From: a virus | Direction: 5' to 3' (one strand) | IMG/VR virus record: IMGVR_UViG_3300009183_000058 | Location: 30,560 to 94,559 of that record | DNA length: 64,000 nt | Shown: positions 17,101 to 29,600 of the stretch, in pieces | Layout of the letters: each line of letters starts with the position of its first letter | Position numbering within the stretch: the first letter of the stretch is position 1 | The notes under the pieces: generated by a model | Databases searched by the model: none | Told to the model about the DNA's origin: nothing | What the model saw: the letters and a program-made list of their open reading frames with translations, nothing else | Position numbers and translations under genes: made by a program

Positions 17101-17629
17101 TTATCAAAATTGGTTGCGTGATGTTACTGACACAGTTCCTAAACCCGATGTCCCTACTATAGATGAACTTAATACAGCCTATCAAGGACTTAATGACTAC
17201 AAGATGATCAGTGACAATGTGATTGTAAACAGCGTGGTATTCAAACCATTGTTTGGTCCCAAGGCCGCTAAAGAATTACAGGCCACAATCAAAGTTATTC
17301 GTGCAGCCGATAGTACAGCCAGCGAAAGTGAAATAAAAAATCTAGTGGTAGCAAATTTGAACAATTATTTTAGTATTGACAAGTGGGACTTTGGGCAAAC
17401 ATTCTATTTCTCAGAATTGGCCGCTTACATCCATTCCAACATGGGCGGAGTAGTAAGTTCGGTTGTGCTGGTACCGCTGGACCCATTAAAGAGTTTTGGT
17501 GACCTATATGAGATACGCAGTGGCCCTAGCGAGATATTTGCAAATGGCGCCGGAGTCAGTAGCGTGGAAGTGATTACTGCATTGACCAGTACCAATATTA
17601 GAACTGCACCTGGCAGTGGAGTAATCTAA
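14189..17629 (+). CDS. 6: gp6-like baseplate wedge protein
   Basis: An 1146-residue protein with a typical gp6 N-terminus (YETLRKSF-like FETLRKSFVDYIRQYYPESF, then FIAMLDVIAFMGQAMSFRND and LAELVSYTPKRNQAAQGYL). The middle carries the GDGVFSTIPVGTFRAYVRAS segment, and the helix-rich baseplate_J-like region follows (CGITQPVSNAQPRETLDEIK, MVNGEDYSNFP). T4 gp6 is 660 residues, so this version has large insertions after about residue 480. It forms the ring linking the six wedges. The TAA overlaps the next gene's ATG (TAATG). Confidence 0.92.
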   Translation: MARTTRQTVVFGVEDWKRIYQTYREADFQSYDFETLRKSFVDYIRQYYPESFNDYIESSEFIAMLDVIAFMGQAMSFRNDLNTRENYLGTAERRDSVVKLAELVSYTPKRNQAAQGYLKVFSVQTTENVTDFNGVNLANVTINWNDPTNFNWVEQFTAILNAALVNTQRVGRPGAKQTIVGVDTSEYSINLVPGFLPVIPYTAAVDGIAMPFEAVSSTSVGRDYVYEPSPLPNGIFNVLFRNDQLGFASANTGYFFYFKQGVLQNQDFNLGERIANRTVPINIEGVNNQDRWLYQLDTVGNVQFEWQYVQSVYAAATEQLAPDQRKLFSVVSRTNDQITLTFGDGVFSTIPVGTFRAYVRASNGLGYIINPEEMQSVVIPISYVSRTGQIETITFTCGITQPVSNAQPRETLDEIKQRAPARYYTQNRMVNGEDYSNFPFTLYNSIIKSNALNRASIGTSRYLDLVDNTGKYSSTNTFGSDGALWEENQLPTFNFTWLTRNDIATVVTNNIQPLLVSTGLDQFYYANFPRPNLEVLNFTWNQSTTLANETTGYFVNALGFPAAIGTYSSTVGKYIQVGSLVQFVPPTGYYFDSNNRLKLGTPSQDNDKLIIWASPTAIVLDGTNQGQGNFSNGTGPVTLNNFVPTGAIPVEVIPLFVTDLPSTTITDITNQIVLYRNFGLGYDNTTATWYVITSTNLAVDAPFSLANAQSTSGTNQDASWLIQFVTNGTTYTVTSRALFYLFGSVLQTRFFFETAQRIYDSRTGTVIADFVNVLKTNSRPDTNVPLPGDIRMAIVGQPVESDGFVDDYQVFVSYQDSDSDGVPDDPDFFDEIVAPTVNPTTKLVFFEKTVDFDNLQRYLLVEPGRVVSEYATKDDIEVVLSQFVPGQVFYAYNQTITVGPLAGQLGAFYELVISGTGVRSLVEVSGDWLARVGRQSLYYQYRHNAALTSRIDPGTTNIIDLYVVNQAYYTAYQNWLRDVTDTVPKPDVPTIDELNTAYQGLNDYKMISDNVIVNSVVFKPLFGPKAAKELQATIKVIRAADSTASESEIKNLVVANLNNYFSIDKWDFGQTFYFSELAAYIHSNMGGVVSSVVLVPLDPLKSFGDLYEIRSGPSEIFANGAGVSSVEVITALTSTNIRTAPGSGVI

Positions 17630-20600
17630 TGGCCATACGCACTGTTGATTTTTTACCTGATATATTTCAGACTGTTCCCAACAAACAATTTTTAAATGCC
17701 ACCCTGGATCAACTGGTCCAAGAGCCTTCATTTAAGAAAACACAAGGTTATGTAGGTCGTAGGGTTGGCCCCGGTGTCAATCCCAACGACTACTATGTAC
17801 TAGAACCTGATGCCACTAGAGCCAACTATCAGTTGGAACCAGGTGTTATCAGTCTCAAACCTGACACCACTGACATACAAGATGCCATCACATATCCAGG
17901 CATCACAGATGCACTGGCAGTTCAAGGTGCCAACACTACCAAGAGCGATAGACTTTATACCAGTGAGTACTACACTTGGGATCCGTTTGTTAGTTTTGAC
18001 AAATTTGTAAACTACAGTCAGTACTATTGGTTACCAGCAGGCCCCGATTCAGTAGATGTTTATGCAACCGAGATACCATTAACAGATAACTTCACAGTCA
18101 CCCGCTCTACCAATGCTTACACCTTTAGTGGTGTGATTGGTAACAACCCTGTGATTACCCTGGTACGTGGCGGCAACTATACATTTGATGTGAGTCAAAC
18201 TGGAAACGCATTCTGGATTCAAACCGATCCGGGCATCAACGGACAATTACCTTACGCTCCTAACATCAGTAGTAGAACTGTTGCAGGAGTATCCAACAAT
18301 GGTGAAGACTTGGGTACAGTTAGTTTCTATGTACCATTTAAAAATGCACAGCAATTCTACTATGATTTAACCAACCTTGGCAACGTGGACTTGTTGTGTG
18401 AATTGAGTTATGAGCAATTAAATGGCATGTATCTTAGTGACATTATTGCTGATTATGGTGGTATAGATGGAATCACCAATCTCAACAACAAGACTCTGGT
18501 ATTCACAATCTCCCCCACTTTCCCAACCAACAACGTTTGGCAAATACAATACACTTATGATATTGATGGTCTGCCTATTGTGAATTTGGCTCCTATTGCC
18601 ACAGTAAACACGTTGACCAAATTCAGTATTTTGTTTGGTACCAAATGGGCCAGCACAACCTGGTACAGTGACGCCAGTAGCGCAATCACTGAAGTTCCGT
18701 TACTGACTGCAATCAAAGACGTATTATGGTACCAAGATGGTACCAACCCAGACATATTTGGTCAAATTAGATTGGTTGATCAAGTCGACAGTTCAACTAT
18801 CAATGTTGTTACAGATATTTTAGGCAAAAAGAATTATACCAGTCCCAATGGCGTGGTGTTTACCAACAACCTTAAAGTGCAATTTCTTGCACCAGTTGTG
18901 CCTACCAGTTACGCCAATCAGGAATACTATGTGGCCGGAGTTGGCACAGCCATTCAACTGTTGCCAGTTGTTAACTATGTCACACCAGAAACTTCTACAC
19001 AAAGTGCCACAGTACCTTTTGATTCAACTCCTTATGATGTGGGTAACTTTGATGCCAGTTTGAATCAGCCTTTGGTCCCTGACTACCTGACCATAGCATT
19101 GGATTCCCCCGACCTCAACGCCTGGACACGTAGCAATCGCTGGTTCCATATTGATGTTATCACAGCCTCGGCCACGTATAATAACACTGTACCTCTTGTA
19201 GACAATGCATTTAGGGCCAAGCGGCCTATTTTAGAATTTCGCGGCGGCACAAGATTGTATCAAATGGGCACACAAGGCAAACAGCCCGTGGACATTATTG
19301 ACTTTACCACAACCGATGCTCTCAGTACCATTAACGGAACTGTGGGTTATGGTGTTGATGGGTACACATTCATCGCTGGATCCAGAGTTATCTTTGCCCG
19401 GGATACTGACCCTGATGTCAGGGATAAAATTTATGTTGTTGAATTTGTCACATTCAGTGATGATGGCAGTTCATTTTCAGAGCCAGTTATTAATCTAGTG
19501 CCCGCAAGTGATGCTGACGTGCTTGTTGATCAAACAGTAGTCTGCCTCAGCGGAGATACTTTGCAAGGTATAAGTTTTTACTATGACGGTGTGCAATGGA
19601 TTAGAGCACAACAAAAGACCAGCGTAAATCAAGCGCCGTTGTTTGATGTCTATGACAGTAATGGTTACAGTCTTAGTAATCGTGTGGTATACCCTAGTAG
19701 CACCTTTGCAGGATCCAAATTGTTTAGTTATGCCCTTGGTCCCGGACTAGATGACACTGTGTTGGGATTTCCGTTGCGCTATCTCAGTATCAACAACATT
19801 GGTGATATTGTGTTTGACAATAATCTTTACGCAGATACTTTTCTCTATGTCAAAGATAACGTAAGTTATACAAAAAATGTCAGCATAGGTTTTGTAAGAC
19901 AATATGCCGACCGACTAGTTTATCAACGAGAACTTGGATGGCAAACAGCCGCGGTCAAGAGCAAGATTTACCAACAGTTTAGTTTTGTGTATGCGGTCAA
20001 TACACCTTTGTTATTGGACGTGGCAGCCTTGCCAGTGGACACAGTTCCGTCTGTTAAAGTGTATATTGATAGCACCTTTCAAGATCCAGGAACATACACC
20101 TATGTCACAACTGACAACACCACAACAATAACATTCCCTAGTACTACAGTAATTGTTCCCGGTCAAGTGATTGAAGTATTGGTCCTAAGCGATCAAGCCA
20201 GTGCAGTGGGATTTTATCAAGTACCGATCAATCTTGAAAATAATCCTCTCAATCAAAATGCAGACAATCTCACACTGGGTACTATTAGAACGCATTATGA
20301 TAGTATTGGCCAAAATCTTATTGGACTCACGGGCAAAATTAATGGTGCCAACAACTCACGAGATCTAGGCAACATTGTACCTTTTGGATTGAGCATACTG
20401 CAACAGAGTTCTCCAATGACCCTGGCCGGTTATTTCTTGCGCAGTCCTGAATACAATATTTTTGCCAGCCTTGAATACAACTCAAGAGAATACGAAAAGT
20501 ACAAAGCACAGTTACTGAATGCCGCTGTATCTGGCGACTATGTGAATATGACTGTGCCCGAAATATTGACAGCAGTCATAACAGATCTCATCGCTGGCCG

Positions 20601-23600
20601 CACAAGTTCGAATCCTTTCTACTGGAGTGACATGTTGCCTGGTGGTAATGTGTACACTGAATCTGTCACAGTGATCACACCAATCTCCACACAAATATTT
20701 GATACAACACAGGTGTATAATTACACTTCGGCCAATTATCTGGGACTGCTGGTATATGTGAACGATCGATTGCTCACGAGAGATATTGAGTACGTGGTCT
20801 CCACTGATGCTCCTACATTGACCATTATAATTCCATTGGCAGTAGGCGACACAGTTGCCATTCAAGAATATGCAGAAACATATGGCACATTTGTTCCTAA
20901 CACTCCTACCAAGTTAGGATTGTATCCTGCATTCGTACCTGAAATATATCTAGACACAACCTATGTTACGCCCAGGCGTGTCATACGCGGTCATGATGGA
21001 TCAATCACTGTGGCATTTGGTGATTTTAGAGATCAATTGTTGTTGGAATTTGAAACTAGAATCTACAGTAACTTAAAACTGGATGGTAATCCTGTGCCCC
21101 TTACTGCCACAGAAGTTGTGCCCGGTCAGTTCCGTACAACAGATTATACGCTGGGAGAGATCACTGACATAGAGAGTCAAGATTTCTTGACCTGGGTTGG
21201 TTGGAACAAACTGGATTACAAATCACAAGATTACTTACCTAACAATGGATTTACTTGGAACTACAGCACAGCCAGTAACAAACTAACTAACAATCAACCT
21301 TTGGCAGTTGGAGCCTGGCGCGGCATTTACAATTACTTCTATGATACCATAAGCCCCAACACAAGACCTTGGGAAATGTTGGGCTTCAGCGTGATGCCCG
21401 TATGGTGGATCAACGAATATGGTCCTGCTCCTTATACCTCAGGTAACTTGGTTCTCTGGGATGACTTGGCTGCAGGCCTAGTACGAGACCCAGTGGCACC
21501 TTATGTGTTGCCGCAATATGCAAGACCCCAATTGACACAGGTGATCCCTTCTGGAAGTGAAGGCGCATTGTTACCTCCTATTGAAACAGTGGTTGGCAAC
21601 TTTAACAGCAACAACTTCCAAAGAAACTGGGCAGTGGGTGATGATGCTCCTGTGGAGAATGCCTGGAGAACCAGCAGTGCATATCCATTTGCCATCATGC
21701 GAATGTTGGTACTAACACGTCCTGCAGAATTTTTCAGCCTGTTTGCTGATCGAGACTTGTACAAATACGACGCAGAACTTGGGCAATATCTCTATAATGG
21801 TCGTTATAGACTAGATGCCAACGGCGTTGAAGTATATGGCAATGGGGTCAGCAAGGCCAGTTACATTGATTGGATTGTGGACTATAATCGTGTGAGCGGA
21901 ATTAATTCTACTGATGCACTCACAGCAGATTTGAAAAATCTTGATGTGCGCTTGTGCTACAGAATGGCAGCCTTTACAGGTAAAAATCTAATAGAAATTT
22001 ATACTGAAAAGTCAAGTCCCAACAGTCTTAACTCAAGTTTGTTGTTGCCCGATGAAAGTTACAACTTGTTGTTTTACAAGAATGTGCCTTTTGATCAGTT
22101 GACCTACAGCAGTATAATTGTGCAATCAACTGCCAGCGGTTGGGCAGTCTACGGTTACAGTACCACACAACCGTATTTTAATATTTCGGTCAGTCGAGTC
22201 AATGGCACACTAGGAACAATCAGCGCCGGCGGATTTGAAGTTCGCGTGCCTGTGACTTACAGCAATCAAGTGGTACAGGTTCCTTACGGTTATGTGTTCA
22301 CCAATAGAACACTATTGGCAGACTTCTTGTTGAGTTATGGCGCATTGTTGCAACAACAAGGTCTGGTATTCAGCCAAATGGAAAATGGTTATGTGCTTGA
22401 CTGGAATCAAATGGTCAGCGAATTTCTGTACTGGAGCGGTCAAGGCTGGGCCGAGGGTAGTATTATCAACTTGAATCCTGGGGCCACACAGGTCATTGTG
22501 GAAAGGCCTGGCGCCATAGTTGACAGCATTGCACTACAAACCACAGAGAACATGGTGCTAAATGCTGATCGTACACCATTTGCCACTAGAGATCTTGTGG
22601 TCGAACGTCTAGACAATACATTTACTCTTCGCAGTCTCACTGCTGATACTATAAATTATTTCCACATCAAGTTTACGTCATATGAAAACATGGTTGTGCT
22701 GGACAATGCAAGTATTTTTGCTGACTTGATTTACTATCCTGCAACCGGTGCTAGACAAAGCCGAGTGCGCCTGATAGGTTCAACTACCACAGATTGGAAC
22801 GGTCAACTGAATGCACCCGGCTTTATATTAAATCAAAACAACATAAAAGAATGGCAACCTCTGCGCAAGTATGCTCGCGGCGAAATTGTGTTGTACAAAA
22901 ACTTCTATTATAGTGCAGTTGATATTGTGCAACCCAAAGCAAAGTTTGATTTCAATGAGTGGACTCGTAGTGACTACACCAAGATTCAACAAGGCTTGTT
23001 GCCTAACTTGCCCAACAAGAGTGATCAGTTGGCCAACACATACAATGTGTATCAAGCCAACCTGGAACTAAATCAGGATCTATTTGCCTACAATTTGATT
23101 GGCTTTACTCCCAGAGAATACATGGTTGCCCTCAACTTGGACAGCACCAGTCAGATCAACTTGTATCGACAGTTCCTTGGAACAAAAGGCACAGTGCGTG
23201 CCGCAGAAATCTTTACATTTGCTGACCTTGGTCGTGGCGTCAATGAATATCAAATCTATGAAAACTGGGCAGTACAACGTGGTGTATATGGTGCCAACGC
23301 CAATAGAAGTTTCTATGAGATGCGATTAAACGAAGCGTTGTTAACTTCAAACCCCAGTCTGATTCAAGTGGTCATTCCTGGTGAATCAAGTCTAGCCGAA
23401 CAGACAGTGCTACTCAGCAACTTGTGGAATCAAAGTTACAAGATAACCAGCCCTGACATACTGACCACTACATTGGTCAAAGTAACAGATACTGTATTGC
23501 CCAGTGCTGGATATGTCAACATTGATGACGTTGATATCACAGTATTCAACATTGACAACACTGCTTCGTTAGCAGGAAATTTAAACAACGTCAATGTAGG

Positions 23601-26600
23601 AACCATAGTATGGGTAGCCAAGATCAACGACTACGATTGGGGCATTTACAGAACAGCACAGATACCCGGCAAGATTACTCAAATCAATAGCAATCTCAAC
23701 GGCACAGCAGTTGTTACATTTAGTCAAGCACATGGACTAGTTGCAGACAATATTTTGCTGATCAAAAATTTTGGATCTGGTTTAGATGGCGTGTATCGAA
23801 TATTAAACGTGCCAAACATCAATCAAGTCACTGTTGTTTTTTCTTTCTTGCAAACAGATCAGATTGTGGCCACAGGAATAGGAACACCTTTTACACTACA
23901 AACTCAACGAGTTGCACAAGGTAGTGATATTATCACACTACCATATGTCAATAATTTGATAGCGGGTAGTTATGCCTGGATCGACAGTAACGAAAACGGA
24001 CTATGGCAAGTGGTGCAGAAGCAAGAAGTATTCCACACCAGCGGCCAACTTGAAGTAACTTCACCAGTTGCTGATAGCCAATTTGGTGCCAGCGTTGCGC
24101 AGGCTCGAGACAATGCATTTGCGTTTGTAGGCGCTCCTGGGTATGGAGACACACAATCAGGCGCACTTTACACCTATGTAAGAACATCGGGTAATCCGTT
24201 TACTCAGAACAGTATTATTCAATGCAACAATCCTGGCGCATATGGATTTGGATCTTCGGTCAGCATTGGCGATCAAACCTGGGGAGCAGTGGGTGCTCCA
24301 ACCAGTATTGGTTCAGACTCTAGTGCAAACTCTGGATACGTGGCTACAATTTACAGATTCCCCAACAGTCCTACTTTCTTGCTGTCAACACTGTTGACTG
24401 TGCCGGATGCTACCTACATAGATTCAGGAAGCGAGTTTGGCACCAGCGTTGTTGTTAGTCCAGATGAACAATGGTTGTATGTTGGTGCGCCGGGCGTTAA
24501 TCAGGTTCTCGCATATGGACTAGTAGAGGTGGCAACACAACTGGTGGAATATGTTACTGATGGAGTACAAAGCGTCTATCAATACAACCTTGATGTCATA
24601 ATTGATTCTGGCGAGTATCAACAGTTGTTTGTAGTACTCAATGATCAGTTATTGACTTACACAACTGATTACACAGTAAATGCCACCACAGTTTCTTTAA
24701 ATTCAACCCCAGTTAAAGATCTTGTGTTACGCATTGGTCGCCGTGTTGCTAAAACTTTTACTGGTAATGGAGTCACACAAACTTTCTCGTTAAACGAATA
24801 CTTGTACAGCGCCACCAACATTTACAGTTTCAAAGTGGAAGTGAATGGCATAATCCAAAGACCCAATATTGATTATACATTCAGCAACAGCACTAGAAAT
24901 ATAACATTTGATTCTGGACACATACCAACTGGTACAATTGATGTATCAGCACAAAGTTATTATGACTACGTCGAAACATTAACTCCAGCCGGACTCTCTG
25001 GCGGCGAAAGATTTGGTCAATCAATCAGTTGCTCTACTGATGGCAGACAGATCATGATTGGTTGTCCCAACGACACATACGACTCAGTCGCTGATGCAGG
25101 CGCAGTCTACATATACGATCGTTCTGTGCAGAGATTTATTGTGACAGATGCCACTCAAACAGTATATCAAGTTGATACCTCTTTGGTATCTCCAACTTCG
25201 GTAATGTTAAAAAATCAATTCTTGACCAATACCGCTGGTAATGCTTCGGGAGATTACACAGTGACCGGCACCAATGAAATTACTTTAACTGTTCCTGCCG
25301 CAGTAGGAGACATATTAGAGATTGACGTAAACACCTTTAGTCTGATTCAAGTGGTTGGATCTAACGTGCCATTCCAGAGTGCAAACTTTGGTCAAGCAGT
25401 TGATCTCTGTATCAACAATTGCAGTTTGTACACAGGAGCACCTCAAGATGGCAGCGTGTTGCCCGAAGCAGGCTCAGTGGAGCGTCAAGTAAATCAAAGT
25501 CGCGTGTACGGAATAACAACATCAACTGTGAATGCCAGACTGAATCCTGGCAATACAATTAGAATCAACAACATGGAAGTGGCGTTAAGTACACCAACTG
25601 CGTGGAACAGTGCGCTGACCTATACAATCGGTACTATAGTTGAATACAATCAAGGTCTCTGGATTGCTATTAAATCTGTTCCTGTTGGCACAGCATTAAG
25701 CGACACCACGTACTGGCAGCCTAGCAGTTGGGCCGCAGTATTGGCTCAAGACATTGACAACAGCACAGTTCCTAATGTGATTGCTCGTGCAGGTGATGTC
25801 CCCGGCACACAAACGTTTGGACTACTCACTGTCAGCGTCAAGAATACAGACGCCGCGGCGCCAGGCAACAAGTTGACTGTGCTTCCTGGCCTAATTGGCA
25901 ACATCTTTGACAGCCTGGGGTTTGAAACTTTTGTATATACTCAGACTATTTCTAGTCCTTATTCGGTGGCCTATGCAGGGTTTGGTAGCGCGGTCAACAT
26001 TGACACCAGTGCGCTCACACTCACAGTAGGTGCACCGCGTGGTAACTTATATCGCCCCACAACATTTGATGGTGGACTCACATATTTTGACAGCAAAACC
26101 ACAATATTTAATGGACCATTGATACAGAGTGGTGCAGTATACACATACAACTACTTTGCCAGTACAGATAGTTCTGTAACAAATCCTGGCAAGTTTGCAT
26201 TTGGCCAACAAGTTTATGATCAAACAGTGACTGAACTAGATCAATACGGCACAGCAGTTGACTATACCAATGGTATATTATTGGCTGGTAGCCCAGGCGA
26301 TGATCTTGGAGATAGTACATTGATTGCCCGCAACTACGGCGCAGTGTCTATTTTCAACAACCCCGATCTTTCCCCATCATGGAAAGTGACCAATCTACAG
26401 CAGCCAGTGGTAGATGTTGGATTAATCAATGGTGTATTTGCATACGATCGAATCACCAGTGCCAAGACCACTTTCTTTGATTTCATTGATCCATTGCAGG
26501 GCAAGATCTTGGGCGCGGCTCGACAAAACATTGACTATATTGGTGCAGTTGATCCTGCTGCCTACAACGTGGGCGCAAAAAACAACAACGGTCGAATCTG

Positions 26601-29600
26601 GGCCGCAACGCATGAAGGACAAATTTGGTGGGATACTAATTCAGTAAGATTTATTGATCCCAATCAAGACGACATTGTGTATGCCGCACGTAGATGGGGA
26701 CAAATATTCCCGGGCAGTAGCATTGATGTATACCAGTGGATTGCTAGTTCAGTGCCGCCAGCCAACTACACAGGCCCTGGAATACCTAGAAACACAATCA
26801 ATTACTGTGTGACCACTGGACTAAATGTCACAGGCGTATTTGGAACTACCTATTATTTCTGGGTAAAAAACATTACCACAATCAATACTGCAATAGGTAA
26901 AACTCTCAGCCCATCTGGCATTGCAAGATATATTGCTGATCCCCGTAGCAGTGGTATTCCTTATGTGGCATTTGTAAGTCCCAGTGCTACCGCAATCTAT
27001 AATGCTGTGGATCAAATCAGTGCCCAAGATACTGTGCTCAGTATTGAATTTGATCGACAACTGACTGATGACAATGTTCACGTACAGTATGATTTATTGC
27101 CACAAGATCGTGCTGATGGCTTTTTACCTGATAACTTGTATCAAAAATTACAAGACAGTTTCTGTGGGGTAAATGTACAAGGTGCTCTTGTGCCGGATCC
27201 TAATCTGAGCCCGGCACAACGGTACGGCGTGCTATTCCGCCCACGGCAAAGCATGTTTGCCGACAGATTCACGGCTTTGCAAAATTATTTAGAATATGTC
27301 AACGCAGTGTTGTTGCAGTACCCTATATCTGAAACCAGAAACTTCAGTTTATTGAACAGCAGTGAAGCAGAACCGCAAGCAGGCACAGGTGCTTGGAATA
27401 AACGTGTGGCCAACATCGAAGAACTAAGTTATCAAAATCTTGCCCAGGTACCAGTAGGATACAAATATCTTGTGGTAAGTGACAGTACTCAAAACGGTGC
27501 ATGGACCATTTATACAGTTACCGCAGCCAAGACTTTTGCCACATTGTTCTTGAGCCGTGTGCAAAACTATGATACTAGAAACTATTGGAACTATGTTACT
27601 TGGTACTTGCCAGGATATAACTCCAGTGTCAAGATCATTGCCGAAGTGGCCAATGTGGCCACATTAGACACACTGAGTTTGGCAGCGGCACCTGTGGGCA
27701 GTAGTGTAAAAGTCACTGCCAACAGCCAAGGCAAATTTGAAATTTATCTTAGAACAGATACTGGCTGGGATCGTGTGGGACTGCAAGACGGAACTATCCA
27801 GTTCCGGGCAGAACTTTGGGACTATGCACTGGGACGATTTGGATTTGACGTTGAAGTGTTTGACGCACAATACTTTGATCAAGAGCCTGTGATTGAAACA
27901 CGCAAGATCATACAAGCAATCAACGAGCAATTGCTGATTGGCGACTTGTTGATTGAACGCAATCGTGCATTGATCTTGATGTTTAACTTTATATTAAGCG
28001 AGTTTGAAGCACCTGAATGGTTGACCAAGACCAGTTTGATTGATGTTGATCATAAAATTAGACAGTTGGTGCCGTATCAAACATATCAGCGAGACAATCA
28101 AGACTTTGTGTTGAATTATATCCAGGAAGTCAAACCATATCACGTGCAGATACGTGAATTCAATTTGATCTATAACGGCCTTGATGTATATCAAGGCAGT
28201 GTAGCCGACTTTGATTTACCTGCGTTTTATAACACCACACAAGTGCCCAATCAGTACATGAGTCCAATTTTGACTCCTTACACTTTGAGTACTGCAACAG
28301 GCACTGGACATCCTAGTACCTATAGCGACGTTGCCCCTGACAGTTCGTTGTGGCAAACACAGCCCTATAGTTTTTGGTTCGACAACTACGCTCTCAGCAT
28401 ACAAGATGTGGTCATTGCTGACGGCGGTTCGGGATATACTGTGGCACCGCAACTGATAGTAACAGGTGATTGTGTCACTCAAGCCACAATGACAGCAGTG
28501 GTCAATAGTGCAGGAAATATCAGCCAAGTAGTTGTTACAGATCCTGGATCAGGCTATATCACCACAGCCATAATCACAGTTTCTGGTGGCAACGGAACAG
28601 GTGGCAGAATTGTTGCTGTAATGGGCAACAACTTGGTTCGTAGCATCAACACCACCATCAAGTACGATCGATATCAGTATGCAACTACTATTGTGCCTTG
28701 GACAGCCAATGTCAGTTACCCTACCGGTACACTGGTGCGTTATGATAATCGTGTGTGGTCAGCAGATGCAACAGTATCAAGTGCTACATTTGATCCTGAC
28801 AATTGGACTCTGGTACCAGCCAGTTCCCTGAGCGGGGTTGATCGTACCATGGGGTATTATGTGCCTGGACCAAATGAACCTGGACTAGACTTACCATTGC
28901 TGATCGATGGAGTCGACTATCCGGGCGTACAAGTTACTGCACCCACATTCTCACAAAACACAGGATTTGATGTGGGCAACTTTGACATCAATCCGTTTGA
29001 CAACATCAGTTATGGCCCAGAAGGTGAACCCACATACGATCCTGCCATACTTGATGCCGCTTACGAAAGTTCGTTCCTTGATATCTATTTGGGAACCAGA
29101 GCAACCGATATCAATGTTGTGGGTGGTGAGTTTGTGGGCCCTTACGAAAGTCATGCACCTGAAGAACTGGTACCAGCATCGGTATTTGATACCATGGACT
29201 TCCGTGTGTACACTCGTCAAATTAATATCTCTTACGGAGATGGTAGCACTACCGGACCGTACTATGCGCCCACAGCATCGTTAGACGTTGAAGTGGCAGT
29301 CAACAATGTTGTAATTTCTCCTAACGAATACACAGTTGATCCAGGTGACAGTACCGTTGCAGAAGTCACATTCAACACTGCACCAGCCGCAGGTGCTGTG
29401 ATTGTAATACTTGAAGTTGATCCAGTCACTGGGCTGGAATTGCGTATTTTCCAAGACATGCGCGGGGTACAAGCCACTTACAGAATGACTCCAGCAACTA
29501 CCACCACATTGATTCAAACATTGTATCCTGACAATGACATTGCATATGTGGATGATGCTGGCGCACTTGCAGAACCTGATCTAGCCAACAACATCTGGGG

